In this document: positions 33,027 to 45,577 of the stretch, in pieces
Position numbering within the stretch: position 1 is the stretch's first letter
Layout of the letters: every line of letters begins with the position of its first letter
Assembly (NCBI GenBank): GCA_012931725.1
Contig: CM022946.1
Coordinates: 132,484,843-132,548,842 of the forward strand
DNA from: Litsea cubeba
Lineage: Eukaryota; Streptophyta; Magnoliopsida; Laurales; Lauraceae
Reading direction: 5' to 3'
DNA: 64,000 nucleotides
Notes under the pieces: model-generated
Database searches by the model: none
What the model was told of the DNA's origin: nothing
What the model saw: only the letters and a program-made list of their open reading frames with translations
Translations under genes and position numbers: made by a program

Positions 33027-34847
33027 TGTTGGAAATAGGGTGGGCCTCTAGGATAGGTTTCAAAACTTTTGACCCACTTGACGCAGGGATCAACTATCCA
33101 GAAGGCAATAAAACCCAGTCCAAGATCTATGTCCTCAATCTCGGCCATCATGATAAGTAAATACAATCTATCTAGAAGATAGAAACAGCAACATATAAGC
33201 TACAAATAAATCTACAACATGCAAGGAAGTAGATTATACCTTTGGAGCTCGGTTGTGCTCTAATGGAGGAGTTGCGTCTTTCTTTGATGATGAAACACTT
33301 TCACTAATCAAATAGGGATCTCCAAGACCTCTTGATCTTCCACGCTATGACCCGTATTAGATTCTCGTTTTTCTCAAGAAGATGGTGGGATCTCCAAGAG
33401 AAAACTACTAGGAACTCTAGGGAGGAACTAGAAAGAGAACTAGAAGAGGGAGAGGAGAAAGACCATGTGCAACTATTGCACAAAAGAAACTTGGGCGTGA
33501 ATCCCAATGCTTGGAGCAAGCATGGACGTCCAGGGCCTCCTCTATTTATAGCTTTTGCAATTAAGCCACCTCCTCTTTCTAATTGAAATAGAAGTCTCAC
33601 TTCTCTAACAATTAGTAACTCTCTTCTATTACTAGTTAAGATAGAAGTCTTACTTCCACAATAATTAGTAACTTACCATATCATAATTAGAAATCTCACT
33701 TCAAATATGATTAGTAACTTTCCAATTCCTTTCTAATTAAAATAGAAGTCTCACTTCTACTAAAATTAGTAAGTCTACTATTACCACTATTAGAAGTCTC
33801 ACTTCAAATAGAAATAGTAACTTTCCTTTTAGAGTTCAACTAGAATTAGATACTTTCTAATAATTGGGCTAGCGTGGGGACCACTAGGGATTCCTTAGAA
33901 AGCTGGCTCCAACTGGGACTCGCGACCCCACATCTCATGTGTAATCCGGGCCCACAGTTAATTGCAAATAACTCCACTATATAAATGCAATTGAACTCCA
34001 ATCTTAGGAATATTACATAGAAGACCCTAAACTTCCACATTACCACAAGTAGACCCCTCTATCAATATTCATGGATCAATTGGACCTGTCTTCCAAAATA
34101 GATCCATATCTTATTATCCTTCAGCTCCAATTAATTATAATGATCAATACGTACCTTTCCAATTAACTCTTAATCGGAATGGGTGTGCACTTACCAATGA
34201 TAAATCCATTAATTGGCACAAGGGGATATTAGAGATAGATTCCATCTTGACCACTGAATGTTCCCACAGCTCTACTATCATGTACCCAAATCACCAAGGT
34301 GTTGACCTACAGTTGGCCTCACTCATTGGTGACTCAAAGCAAATGAATAGATAGAAACTTGAGTTCATTAATGTCTCAGGATTGAGAGCCTATTACTAGG
34401 GAATTATGAGAGCAGACCTTAATATAAAGACAGTGTTTATAAGGTGCTTCTCATGGTCCTTCAATACATCCAATGTACCAGCACTATGATCCAGAATCTT
34501 CCATTCTGATGATCGAGACAAATCACACTATCTCATAGTGATCAAAGTGTTGCAACCTTGTCAGTATGAGATGTCCAGTCTCATCACTGGTTGTGAATAT
34601 ATTTTAAGTATAAGATTTGTCATACATGTCTCCCGTATGTGGATCTCATCCATACACATGTATTACATCTAATATACTTATGGACCCCGGTTCATCTCAT
34701 GAACCATCATGTCATTCGTATTGGTTATGTGCATATATATAATAAATCACCATTCATCTCATGAAAGGAAAACATGAATATACTGATAAATAAAGAAATT
34801 AATCAATTTATTATATCATATACTGGATTGAGTCCATAAAACTAACA
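33027..34847 (-). repeat. E4 5' LTR (right, 1821 bp)
   Basis: Same length and termini as the left LTR, with about 17 scattered substitutions and no indel. TATA box at 33542-33551 on the minus strand; internal repeats at ~33585-33822. Confidence 0.95.
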
Positions 34848-37025
34848 TGTTTCACTTTTCGGACCCACGGCGGGCCATTTTGGAGCCTAAGTGTTGGAGA
34901 ATCCTGTGTTTTCGCTCGTAACTCTCTAACGGGAGTCCTCTTTGCGAGCCATAAGTTCCTACGAGTCACTCTACCCTCAAGCAAAGTGCTCGTGCCGGTT
35001 TCCAATTTATTGAGGGTCCGCTTCCCATTCCGGACCCCTGGCGGGCCGTTTTGGAGCATAAGTGTTGGTGAATCTAATGTTTTCGCTCGTAACTCTCTAA
35101 CCGGGAGTCCTATTTGCGAGCTCGCAGTTCCTACGAGTCACTCTGCCCTCGAGCGACGTGCTCGAGCCGGTTTCCAATTTTTGTAGGGGCGTTTCCCATT
35201 CCGGACCCCCGGCGTGCCGTTTTGGAGCCTAAGTGTTGGAAAATCCTATGTTTTCGCCCGTAAGTTTTTAACTGGGAGTCCTATTTGCGTGCCACCTGTT
35301 CCTATGAGTCACTCTACCCTCGAGCGAAGCGCTCGTGCCAGATTTCGATTTTTGGAGGGGTCATTTCCCTTTCTAGACCCTCGGCGGCCCTTTTTGGAGT
35401 CTAAGTTCTGGAAAATCCTATGTTTTCTCCCGTAAGTTTTTAACTGGGAGTCCTATTTGCGTGTCGTCAGTTCTTACATGTGACTCTACCCTTGCGCAAA
35501 GTGCTCGTGCCAATTTCTGATTTTTGTAGGGGCCGTGTCCCATTTTGGACCCCCGGCGGGTCGATTTTAGAGCCTAAGTTTTGTAGAATCCTATGTTTTT
35601 GCCCGTAACTCTCTAACCGAGAGTCCTATTTGCGAGTTGACAGTTCCTGCGAGTCACTCTACCCTCGAGCGAAGTGCTCATGCCAGTTTCTGATTTTTGT
35701 AAGGGTCGTTTCCAATTCCGGACTGCGGCAGGCCGTTTTGGAGCCTAAGTGTTGGAATATCCTATGTTTTCGCTCGTAGCTCTCTAACTGGGAGTCCTAT
35801 TCGCATGTCGTCAATTCCTACGAGTCACTCTACCCTCGAGCGAAGTGCTCGTGCCGGTTTCCGAGTTTTGGAGGGGCCGTTTAACGTTCCGGGCCCCCGG
35901 CGGGCCGTTTTAGAGCCAAAGTGTTGGAGAATCATATGTTTTCGCTCGTAACTCTCTAACCGGGATTCCTATTTGCGTGCTGTCAGTTTCTATGAGTCAC
36001 TCTACCCTCGAGCGAAGTGCTCGTGCCGGTTTTCGATTTATGGAGGGGCCATTTCCCATTCCCGAACCTTGGCGGGCTGTTTTGGAGCCTAAGTGTTGGA
36101 GAATCATATGTTCTCGCTCGTAACTCTCTAACCGGGAGTCTTATTTGCGTGTCGTCAGTTTCTACGAGTCACTCTACCCTCGAGCGAAGTGCTCGTGCCG
36201 GTTTCCGAGTTTTGGAGGGGCCGTTTCACATTTCGGACCCCCGGCGGGCCGTTTTGGGGCCTAAGATCTGGAGAATCCTATGTTTTCGCTCGTAACTCTC
36301 TAACCTGGAGTTCTATTTGCGTGCCGTCAGTTCCTACAAGTCACTCTACCCTCGAGCGAAGTATCCATACCGTTTTCCGATTTATGGAGTGGCCGTTTCA
36401 CATTCCGGACCCCCGGCGGGCCGTTTTGGAGCCTTAGTGTTGGAGAATCATATGTTTTTGCCCGAAACTTTCTAACCCGGAGTCTTATTTGCATGTCTCG
36501 TCAGTTCCTACGAGTCACTCTACCCTCGAGCGAAGTGATCGTGCTACTTTCAAATTTATGGAGGGGCTGTTTCACATTCGAGACCCCCGGCGGGCTGTTT
36601 TGGAGCCTAAGTGTTGGAAAGTCTTATGTTTTCGCTCGTAACTCTATAACCGGGAGTCCTATTTGCAACTTGGCAGTTCCTACGAGTCTCCCAACCCTTG
36701 AGCGAAGTGCTAGTGCCATTTTCCATTTTTTGTAGAGTCTGTTTCCCATTCCGGCGCCATTTTGAAGCCCAAGTGTTGGAGAATCCTATGATTTTGCTCG
36801 TAGCTCTCTAACCGGGAGTCCTATTTGCGCGTCGTCAGTACCTAAGAGTCACTCTACCCTCGAGCGAAGTGCTCGTGCTGATTTGCGATTATTGGAGGGG
36901 CCATTTCCCATTCCGGACCCCCGTCGGGCCGTTTTGGAGCCAAAGTTTTGGAGAATCATATGTTTTCGCTAGTAACTCTCTAACCGGTATTCCTATTTGT
37001 ATACAGTCAATTCCTACGAGACACT

Positions 37026-40000
37026 CTACACTCGAGTGAAGTGCTCGTGCCGCTTTACGATTTATAGAGGGGTCGTTTCCCATTCCGGACCCCCAGGGGG
37101 CCTTTTTGGAGCCTAAGTGTTGGAGAATCCTATGTTTTCGCTCGTAACTCTCTAACCGGGAGTCTTATTTGCATGTTGTCAGTTCCTACGAGTCACTCTA
37201 CCCTCGAGCGAAGTGCTCGTGCCAGTTTCTGATTTTTGTAGGGGCCATTTCCCATTCTAGAACCCTGACGGGCCGTTTTGGAGCCTAAGTGTTGGAGAAT
37301 CCTATGATTTCACTCGTAGCTCTCTAACTAGGAGTCCTATTTGCATGCCGTCAGTACCTAGGAGTCACTCTACCCTCGAGCGAAGTGCACGTGCCGGTTT
37401 CCGATGATTGGAGGGGCCGTTTTTCGTTTCGGACCCCCGGCGGGCCGTTTTGGAGCCAAAGCGTTGGAGAATCATATGTTTTCGCTCATAACTCTCTAAC
37501 CGGGAGTCCTACTTTCTTGCCGTCAGTTTCTACGAGTCAGTCTACCCTCGAGCGAAGTGCTCGTGCCAGTTTCCGATTTATGGAGGGGCTGTTTCACATT
37601 CCGGACTCCCGGCGGGCCGTTTTTGAGCCTAAGTGTTGGATAATCTTTTGTTTTCGCTCGTAACACTCTAACCGGAAGTCCTATTTGCAACCTGGCAGTT
37701 CCTACGAGTCACTCTACCCTCGAGCGAAGTGCTCGTGCTAGTTTTCAATTTTTGTAGGGGCCGTTTCCCATTCCGGACCCCTGGCGGGCCATTTTTGAGC
37801 ATAAGTGTTGGAGAATCCTATGATTTCGCTCATAGCTCTCTAACCGAGAGTCCTTGTTGTGTGCCGTCAGTATCTAGGAGTCACTCTACCCTCGAGCGAA
37901 GTGTTCGTGCCGGTTTTTGATTATTGGAGGGGCCGTTTCCCATTTCTGATTATTGGACGGGCCGTTTTGGAGCCAAAGTGTTGGAGAATAATTTGTATTC
38001 GCTCGTAACTCTCTAACCAGGAGTCCTATTTGCGTGCCGCCAGTTCCTAAGAGTCACTCTACCCCTGAGCGAAGTGGTCGTCCCGGTTTTCGATTTTTGG
38101 AGGGACGGTTTCACGTTCCGGACCCCCGGCGAGCCGTTTTTGAGCCTAAGTGTTGGAGAATCCTGTGTTTTCGCTTGTAACTCTCTAACCGGGAGTCCTC
38201 TTTGCGAGCCGTCAGTTCGTATGAGTCACTCTACCCTTGAGCAAAGTGCTCGTGTCGGTTTCCGATTTATGGAGGGTCCGTTTTCTGTTCCGGACCCCCG
38301 CCGGGCCGTTTTGGAGCATAAGTGTTGGAGAATCCTGTGTTTTCGCTTGTAACGTTCTAACTGGGAGTCCTCTTTGTGAGACGTCAGTTCCTACGAGTCA
38401 CTCTACCATCCAGCAAAGTGCTCGTGCTGGTTTCCGATTTATGGTGGGTCCGTTTCCCATTCCGGACCCCCGGCTGGCCGTTTTGGAGCGTAATTGTTAG
38501 AGAATCCTGTGTTTTCACTCGTAACTCTCTAACTGGGACTCCTCTTTGCGAGCCATCAGTTCCTACGAGTCACACTACCCTCGAGCAAAGTGCTCGTGCC
38601 AGTTTCCAATTTTTGGAGGGGCCGTTTCCCGTTTCGGACCCCCGGCGGGTCATTTTGGAGTCAAAGTGTTGGAGAATCTTATGTTTTCGCTCGTAACTCT
38701 CTAACCGGGAGTCTTATTTACGTGCAGTTAGTTCCAACGAGCCACTCTACCCTCGAACGAAGTGCTCGTGCCGGTTTTCAATTTTTCCATGGGCCGTTTC
38801 ACGTTCTGGACCCCTGGCGGGCCATTTTGGAGCCTAAGTGTTCGAGATTCTTGTGTTTTCGCTCGTAACTCTCTAACCGAGAGTCCTCTTGCGAGCCGTC
38901 AATTCCTACGAGTCACTCTACCCTCAAGCGAAGTGCCCGTGCCGGTTTCTAATTTTTGGAGGGGCCATTTCCCGTTCCAGACCCCGGGCCGTTTTGGAGC
39001 CTAAGAGTTGGAAAATCCTATGTTTAACTTTCTAACCTGGAGTCTTATTTGCGTGCTGTTAGTTCTTATGAGTCACTCTACCCTCAAGCGAAGTGCTCGT
39101 GCCGGTTTCTAATTTTTGGAGGGGCCATTTCCCGTTCCAGACCCCGGGCCGTTTTGGAGCCTAAGAGTTGGAAAATCCTATGTTTAACTTTCTAACCTGG
39201 AGTCTTATTTGCGTGCTGTTAGTTCTTATGAGTCACTCTACCCTCAAGCGAAGTGCTCGTGCCGGTTTCTGATTTTTGGAGGGGCTGTTTCACGTTTCGG
39301 ACCCCCGGTGGCTGTTTTGGAGGCTAAGTGTTAAAGAATCATATCTTTTCGCTCGTAACTATCTAATTGGGAGTCCTATTCGCGTGCCGTCAGTTCCTAC
39401 GAGTCACTCTACCCTCGAGCGAAGTGCTCGTGCCGGTTTTTTATTTTTGGAGGGCCCGTTTCACTTTCTGTACCGTCGGCGGGCCGTTTTGGAGCCTAAC
39501 TGTTGGAGAATCATATGTTTTCACTCGTAACTCTCTAACCGGGAGTCCTATTCGCGTGCCGTCAATTCCTACTAGTCACTCTACCCTCGAGCGAAGTGCT
39601 CGTGCCGGTTTCCAATTTATGGTGGGGCTGTTTCACATTTCGGACTCCCGGCGGGCCGTTTTGGAGCCTAAGTGCTGGAGAATCTTATGTTTTCGCTCGT
39701 AACTCTCTAACCGGGAGTCCTATTTGCAACCTGGCCATTCCTACGAGTCACTTTACTCTCGAGCGAAGTGATCGTGCCAGTTTTCGATTTTTGTAGCGGC
39801 CGTTTCCAGTTTCGGACCCCTGGCGGGCCGTTTTGGTGCCTAAGTGTTGGAGAATCCTATGATTTCGCTCGTGGCTCTCTAACCGAGAGTCTTAGTTGCA
39901 TGCTGTCAGTATCTAGGAGTCACTCTACTCTCGAGCGAAGTGCTCGTGCCGGTTTCCAATTATTGGAGGGGCCGTTACCCGTTCTGGACCCGCGGCGGGC

Positions 40001-43000
40001 AGTTTTGGAGCCAAAGTGCTGGAGAATCATATGTTTTCACTCGTAACTATCTAACCCGGAGTCCTATTTTCATGCCGTCAGTTCCTAGGAGTCACTCTAC
40101 CCTCAAGCGAAGTGTTCATACCAGTTTTTGATTTTTTAAGGGGCCGTTTCCCGTTCCGGACCCCCAGCGGGCCGTTTTGGAGCCTAAGTTCTTGAAAATC
40201 CATTGTTTTCGGTCGTAACTCTCTAACCAGGATTCTTATTTGCGTGCCGTCAGTTCCTATGAGTCACTCTACCCCTGAGCGAAGTGGTCGAGCCGGTTTC
40301 TGATTTTTGTACGGGCCGTTTCCCGTTCCGGACCCCCGGCATGCCGTTTTCGAGCCTAAGTGTTGGAGAATCCTATGATTTCGATCGTAACTCTCTAACC
40401 GGGAGTCCTATTCGTGTGCCGTCAGTTTCTACGAGTCACTCTACCCTTGATTGGAGTGCTCGTGCCACTTTATGATTTATAGAGGGGTCATTTCCCATTC
40501 CGGACCCCCGGGGGGCCTTTTTGGAGCCTAAGCATTGGAGAATCCTATGTTTTCCCTCGTAACTCTCTAACCGGGAGTCTTATTTGCATGTCGTCAGTTC
40601 CTACGAGTCACTCTACCCTCGAATGAAGTGCTCGTGCCAATTTCCGATTTTTGTAGGGGCCGTTTCCCATTCCGGACTTCTGACGGGCCGTTTTGGAGCC
40701 TAAGTGTTGGAGAATCCTATGATTTCACTCGTAGCTCTCTAACTGGGAGTCCTATTTGCATGCCGTCAGTACCTAGTAGTCACTATACCCTCGAGCGAAT
40801 TGCAAGTGCCGGTTTCCGATGATTGGAGGGGCCGTTTTCCGTTTCGGACTCCCGGCGGGCCGTTTTGGAGCCAAAGTGTTGGAGAATCATATGTTTTTGC
40901 TCATAACTATCTAACCGGGAGTCCTACTTTCGTGCCGTCTGTTCCTACAAGTCACTCTACCCTCGAGCGAAGTGCTCGTGCCAGTTTTTGATTTATGGAG
41001 GGGCTGTTTCACATTCCGGACTCCCGGCGGGCCGTTTTGGAGCCTAAGTGTTGGAGAATCTTATGTTTTCGCTCGTAACACTCTAACCGGGCGTTCTATT
41101 TGTAACCTGGCAGTTCCTACGAGTCACTCTACCCTCGAGCAAAGTACTCGTGCCAGTTTTCAATTTTTGTAGGGGCCGTTTCCCGTTCCGGACCCCTGGC
41201 GGGCCGTTTTGGAGCCTTAAGTGTTGGAGAATCCTATGATTTTGCTCATAGCTCTCTAACCGAGAGTCCTAGTTGCGTGCCGTTAGTATCTAGGAGTCAC
41301 TCGACCCTCGAGCGAAGTGCTCATGCCGATTTTTGATTATTGGAGGGGCGGTTTCCCGTTTCGGACCCGCGGCGGGCCGTTTTGGAGCCAAAGTGTTGGA
41401 GAATTATTTGTTTTCGCTCGTAACTCGCTAACCAGGAGTCCTATTTGCGTGCCGTCAGTTCCTAAGAGTCACTCTACCCCTGAACGAAGTGGTCGTGCCG
41501 GTTTTCAATTTTTGGAGTGGCGGTTTCACGTTCCGGACCCCCGGCGAGTCGTTTTGGAGCCTAAGTATTGGAGAATCCTGTGTTTTCGCTTGTAACTCTC
41601 TAACCGGGAGTCCCCTTTGCGAGCCGTTAGTTCCTATGAGTCACTCTACCCTCGAGCAAAGTGCTCGTGCGGGTTTTCAATTTTTGGAGGGTCCGTTTTC
41701 TGTTCAGGACTTCTGACGAGCCATTTTGGAGCATAAGTGTTGGAGAATCCTGTGTTTTCGCTTGTAACTCTCTAACTGGGAGTCCTCTTTGTGAGACGTC
41801 AGTTCCTACGAGTCACTCTACCATCCAGCAAAGTGCTCGTGCTGGTTTCCGATTTATGGTGGGTCCGTTTCCCATTCCGGACCCCCGGCGGGCCATTTTG
41901 GAGCGTAAGTGTTGGAGAATCCTGTGTTTTCACTCGTAACTCTCTAACTGGGAGTCCTCTTTGTGAGCCATAAGTTCCTACGAGTCACACTACCCTCGAG
42001 CAAAGTGCTCATGCCAGTTTCCAATTTTTGGAGGGGCCGTTTCCCGTTTCGGACCCCCGGCGGGCCATTTTGGAGCCAAAGTGTTAGAGAATCTTATGTT
42101 TTCGCTCGTAACTCTCTAACCGGGAGTCTTATTTGCGTACAGTTAGTTCCAACGAGCCACTCTACCCTCGAACGAAGTGCTCATGCCGGTTTTCAATTTT
42201 TCCATGGGCCGTTTCACGTTCTGGACCCCTGGCGGGCCATTTTGGAGCCTAAGTGTTGGAGATTCTTGTGTTTTCGCTCGTAAATCTCTAACCGAGAGTC
42301 CTCTTGCGAGCCGTCAATTCCTACGAGTCACTCTACCCTCAAACGAAGTGCCCGTACCGGTTTCCAATTTTTGGAGGGGCCATTTCTCGTTCCAGACCCC
42401 AGGCCGTTTTGGAGCCTAAGAGTTGGAAAATCCTATGTTTTCGGTCGTAACTCTCTAACCGGGAGTCTTATTTGCGTGCTGTTAGTTCTTATGAGTCACT
42501 CTAGCCTCAAGCGAAGTGCTCGTGCTGGTTTCTGATTTTTGGAGGGGCCGTTTCATGTTCCGGACCCCCGGTGGCCGTTTTGGAGGCTAAGTGTTAAAGA
42601 ATCATATCTTTTCGCTCGTAACTATCTAATTGGGAGTCCTATTCGCGTGCCGTCAGTTCCTACGACTCACCCTACCCTCGAGCGAAGTTCTCGTGCCGGT
42701 TTTTTATTTTTGGAGGGCCCGTTTCACGTTCCGTGCCCTCGGCGATCCGTTTTGGAGCCTAACTGTTAGTGAATCATATGTTTTCACTCGTAACTCTCTA
42801 ACCGGGAGTCCTATTCGCGTGTCGTCAATTCCTACTAGTCACTCTACCCTCGAGCGAAGTGCTCGTGCCGGTTTCCAATTTATGGTGGGGCTGTTTCACA
42901 TTTCGGACTCCCGGCGGGCCGTTTTGGAGCCTAAGTGCTGGAGAATCTTATGTTTTCGCTCGTAACTCTCTAACCGGGAGTCCTATTTGCAACCTGGCCA

Positions 43001-44529
43001 TTCCTACGAGTCACTTTACTCTCGAGCGAAGTGATCGTGCCAGTTTTCGATTTTTGTAGCGGCCGTTTCCAGTTTCGGACCCCTGGCGGGCCGTTTTGGT
43101 GCCTAAGTGTTGGAGAATCCTATGATTTCGCTCGTGGCTCTCTAACCGAGAGTCTTAGTTGCATGCTGTCAGTATCTAGGAGTCACTCTACTCTCGAGCG
43201 AAGTGCTCGTGCCGGTTCCCAATTATTGGAGGGGCCGTTACCCGTTCTGGACCCGCGGCGGGCAGTTTTGGAGCCAAAGTGTTGGAGAATCATATGTTTT
43301 CACTCGTAACTATCTAACCCGGAGTCCTATTTTCGTGCCGTCAGTTCCTAGGAGTCACTCTACCCTCAGGCGAAGTGCTCATACCAGTTTCTGATTTTTT
43401 AAGGGGCCGTTTCCCATTCCGGACCCCCAGCGGGGTGTTTTAGAGCCTAAGTTCTGGAAAATCCATTGTTTTCGGTCGTAACTCTCTAACCAGGATTCTT
43501 ATTTGCGTGCCGTCAGTTCCTACGAGTCACTCTACCCCTGAGCGAAGTGGTCGAGCCGGTTTCCGATTTTTGTAGGGGCCGTTTCCTATTCCGGACCCCC
43601 GGCATGCCGTTTTCGAGCCTAAGTGTTGGAGAATCCTATGATTTCGATCGTAACTCTCTAACCGGGAGTCCTATTCGCGTGCCGTCAGTTTCTACGAGTC
43701 ACTCTACCCTTGATTGAAGTGCTCGTGCCACTTTACGTTTTATAGAGGGGCTGTTTCCCATTCCGGACCCCCGGGGGGCCTTTTTGGAGCCTAAGCATTG
43801 GAGAATCCTATGTTTTCCCTCGTAAGTCTCTAACTAGGAGTCTTATTTGCATGTCGTCAGTTCCTACGAGTGACTCTACCCTCGAGCGAAGTGCTCGTGC
43901 CAGTTTCCAATTTTTGTAGGGGCCGTTTCCCATTCCGGACTTCTGACGGGCCGTTTTGGAGCCTAAGTGATTTGCATGCCGTCAGTACCTAGGAGTCACT
44001 ATACCCTCGAGCAAATTGCACGTGCCGGTTTCCGATGATTGGAGGGGCCGTTTTCCATTCCAGACTCCCGGCGGGCCATTTTGGAGCCAAAGTGTTGGAG
44101 AATCATATGTTTTTGCTCATAACTATCTAACCGAGAGTCCTACTTTCGTGCCGTCTGTTCCTACGAGTCACTCTACCCTCGAGCGAAGTGTTCGTGCCGG
44201 TTTTCGATTTATGGAGGGGCTGTTTCACATTCCGGACTCCCAGCGGGCCGTTTTGGAGCCTAAGTGTTGGAGAATCTTCTGTTTTCGCTCGTAACACTCT
44301 AACCGGGCATTCTATTTGCAACCTGGCAGTTCCTACGAGTCACTCTACCCTCGAAGAAAGTGCTCGTGCCAGTTTTCAATTTTTGTAGGGGCCGTTTCCC
44401 GTTCCGGACCCCTGGCGGGACATTTTGGAGCCTAAGTGTTGGAGAATCCTATGATTTCGCTCATAGCTCTCAAACCGAGAGTCCTAGTTGCGTGCCGTCA
44501 GTATCTAGGAGTCACTCGACCCTCAAGCG
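37026..44529 (+). repeat. Higher-order repeat of ~3.4 kb: copies A, B and partial C
   Basis: Long-range correspondence is near base-for-base. Positions 37026 and 40441 are 3,415 bp apart and start copies A and B; 43704 is 3,263 bp further and starts partial copy C. Copy A (37026-40440) is ~150 bp longer than B because it holds an extra 160-bp monomer (39101-39260). In C, a deletion near 43968 fuses two monomers (GCCTAAGTGATTTGCATGCC). Matching landmarks include AGGGGGGCC... variants at 40500 and 43765, and CAATTTTTCCATGGGCCG at 38780 and 42195. C is truncated by E3. Confidence 0.88.
38941..39260 (+). repeat. Perfect 160-bp tandem duplication of a shortened satellite monomer
   Basis: 38941-39100 and 39101-39260 appear identical base for base. 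The unit lacks about 12 bp relative to a normal monomer (CCCGGGCCG centre shortened, and TTTAACTTTCTAA replacing the usual TTTTCGGTCGTAACTCTCTAA). The equivalent place in copy B (near 42361-42520) has one copy, only partly shortened, so this duplication is recent or an assembly artefact. Confidence 0.85.
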
Positions 44530-45575
44530 TGTTGGAATTTGAGATGCCTTGAGAAGTTTAATGAAGCATTAAAGTGATTAGTATCTCAAGTATCATTTTG
44601 TGTTGGAATTATTGTCAACACAATGTCACATGTGTGATGTTAATAGTGTGGTGTTGATAGAGCTTCAAAGAAAAAACAGAGCTGAAAGAGTACAGGAATT
44701 CAGAATTCCTGAAGCAGTGTGGCTGGTCGACCGAGGACCCCACGCGGTCGACCGGGCAAGACAGTTAGCTCCCAGTTATTTTGTGACACAGTGTGTCGCC
44801 GGTCGACCGGGGACCCCATGCGGTCGACCGAGCACGGGAAACCAGATTTGCGCAGAAATAGAAGTTTTGCACGAAAATTCAGGAATCTTGTGTATTTCGT
44901 TTGGGACTCTTTCTAAACGAATTCTAGCCTATTTTGAACACTCTTTAGGGTTACCATTACCTATATAAAGGCTTGATTGGTTCGTTTTCAAGAAAACAGA
45001 AGAGAAGAGAGAACAAAATAGAGGAGTTTTGGAGAGAAGAGTGATTGGAGAAGAAGGTGTTGCTGTGTGCTGTTGTGCTGCAACTTTCTACAACAAGTTG
45101 GACGAAAATATGCTCAAGAAGATGGTGATTCGTCCATAGATAAGTGTCTCTCTTTTTATGCTTTAAATTTCAATTTGTAAGGGATTGAGAGAGAGAGAGA
45201 TTGTAGAGGGGAAGGGCTGTAGAAAAAGTTCTCTACTTTAATTCTGTAGAACATCAAGTTGGTGCTTGGTGTTAGGGGTTTGGTGATCCTATCTGTTGGT
45301 GCAGATAAATTGTAAAGGGAGTAGGTGCTTCCTAGATAGTTGGTGCTATCTGAAACTTAAGGGTTGGTGCTCTTTGTCGTTGGTGCGACTAAATAGATTC
45401 AGACCGGTTCCGGATCGGTGTTCGGACAGTCTTTGAATCGTGGACGTAGCCTTTTGGTGAACCACGTTAAATCTGGTGTCTTTGTGTGATTTGATTTGCT
45501 TTTGTTGTTAAATTGGACCTGTTTTTAAGGGATCACTGATTCCCCCCCCCCTCTCAGTGATCTCGATATCTAACA
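44530..45575 (+). repeat. E3 5' LTR (1046 bp)
   Basis: Starts TGTTGGAATTTGAGATGCC and ends GATATCTAACA. Four GTCGAC palindrome-type motifs lie at about 44725-44835 (for example ACGCGGTCGACCGGGC and TGCGGTCGACCGAGC). TATATAAAG is at 44962. The C-tract inverted repeat is near 45530-45565 (GATCACTGA and TCAGTGATC). Only one copy of the 44-bp unit duplicated in E1 and E2 is present. Confidence 0.95.
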
Positions 45576-45577
45576 AT

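Larger units (their letters stand above)
25780..34847 (-). mobile_element. E4: complete copia-type LTR element with degenerate coding region
   Basis: A 9,068-bp element bounded by two 1,821-bp LTRs, with 5-bp target duplications, a tRNA-Met primer-binding site on the minus strand (33013-33024) and a polypurine tract (27601-27617). Order on the minus strand is 5' LTR, ~1.75-kb leader, gag, knuckle, integrase remnants, reverse transcriptase remnants, RNase H tail, 3' LTR. Integrase before reverse transcriptase makes it Ty1/copia, but gag and LTRs are unrelated to E1-E3. By eye the LTRs differ at about 17 substitutions with no indels (~0.9%), while pol is riddled with stops and shifts. It was probably already defective and moved with enzymes supplied by another element. 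Confidence 0.93.
34848..44529 (+). repeat. 172-bp satellite array, forward block (~56 monomers)
   Basis: The array resumes after E4 with TGTTT (34848-34852), completing the interrupted monomer. Landmarks and period match the other blocks. The right part is organised in a ~3.4-kb higher-order unit (see 37026-44529). The block is cut at 44529 by insertion of E3; the five bases before E3 are AAGCG (44525-44529), whose partner should lie beyond the right edge. Confidence 0.97.

Noticed and set aside
3692..44529. CENP-B box in the satellite
   Set aside because: No stretch in typical monomers on either strand fits TTCG-N4-A-N2-CGGG; nearby TTCGCTCG and AACCGGG have the wrong spacing or bases.
3692..44529. 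CRISPR-like array
   Set aside because: The regular repeats have no short unique spacers. The unit is a 172-bp satellite, and the context is a plant genome.
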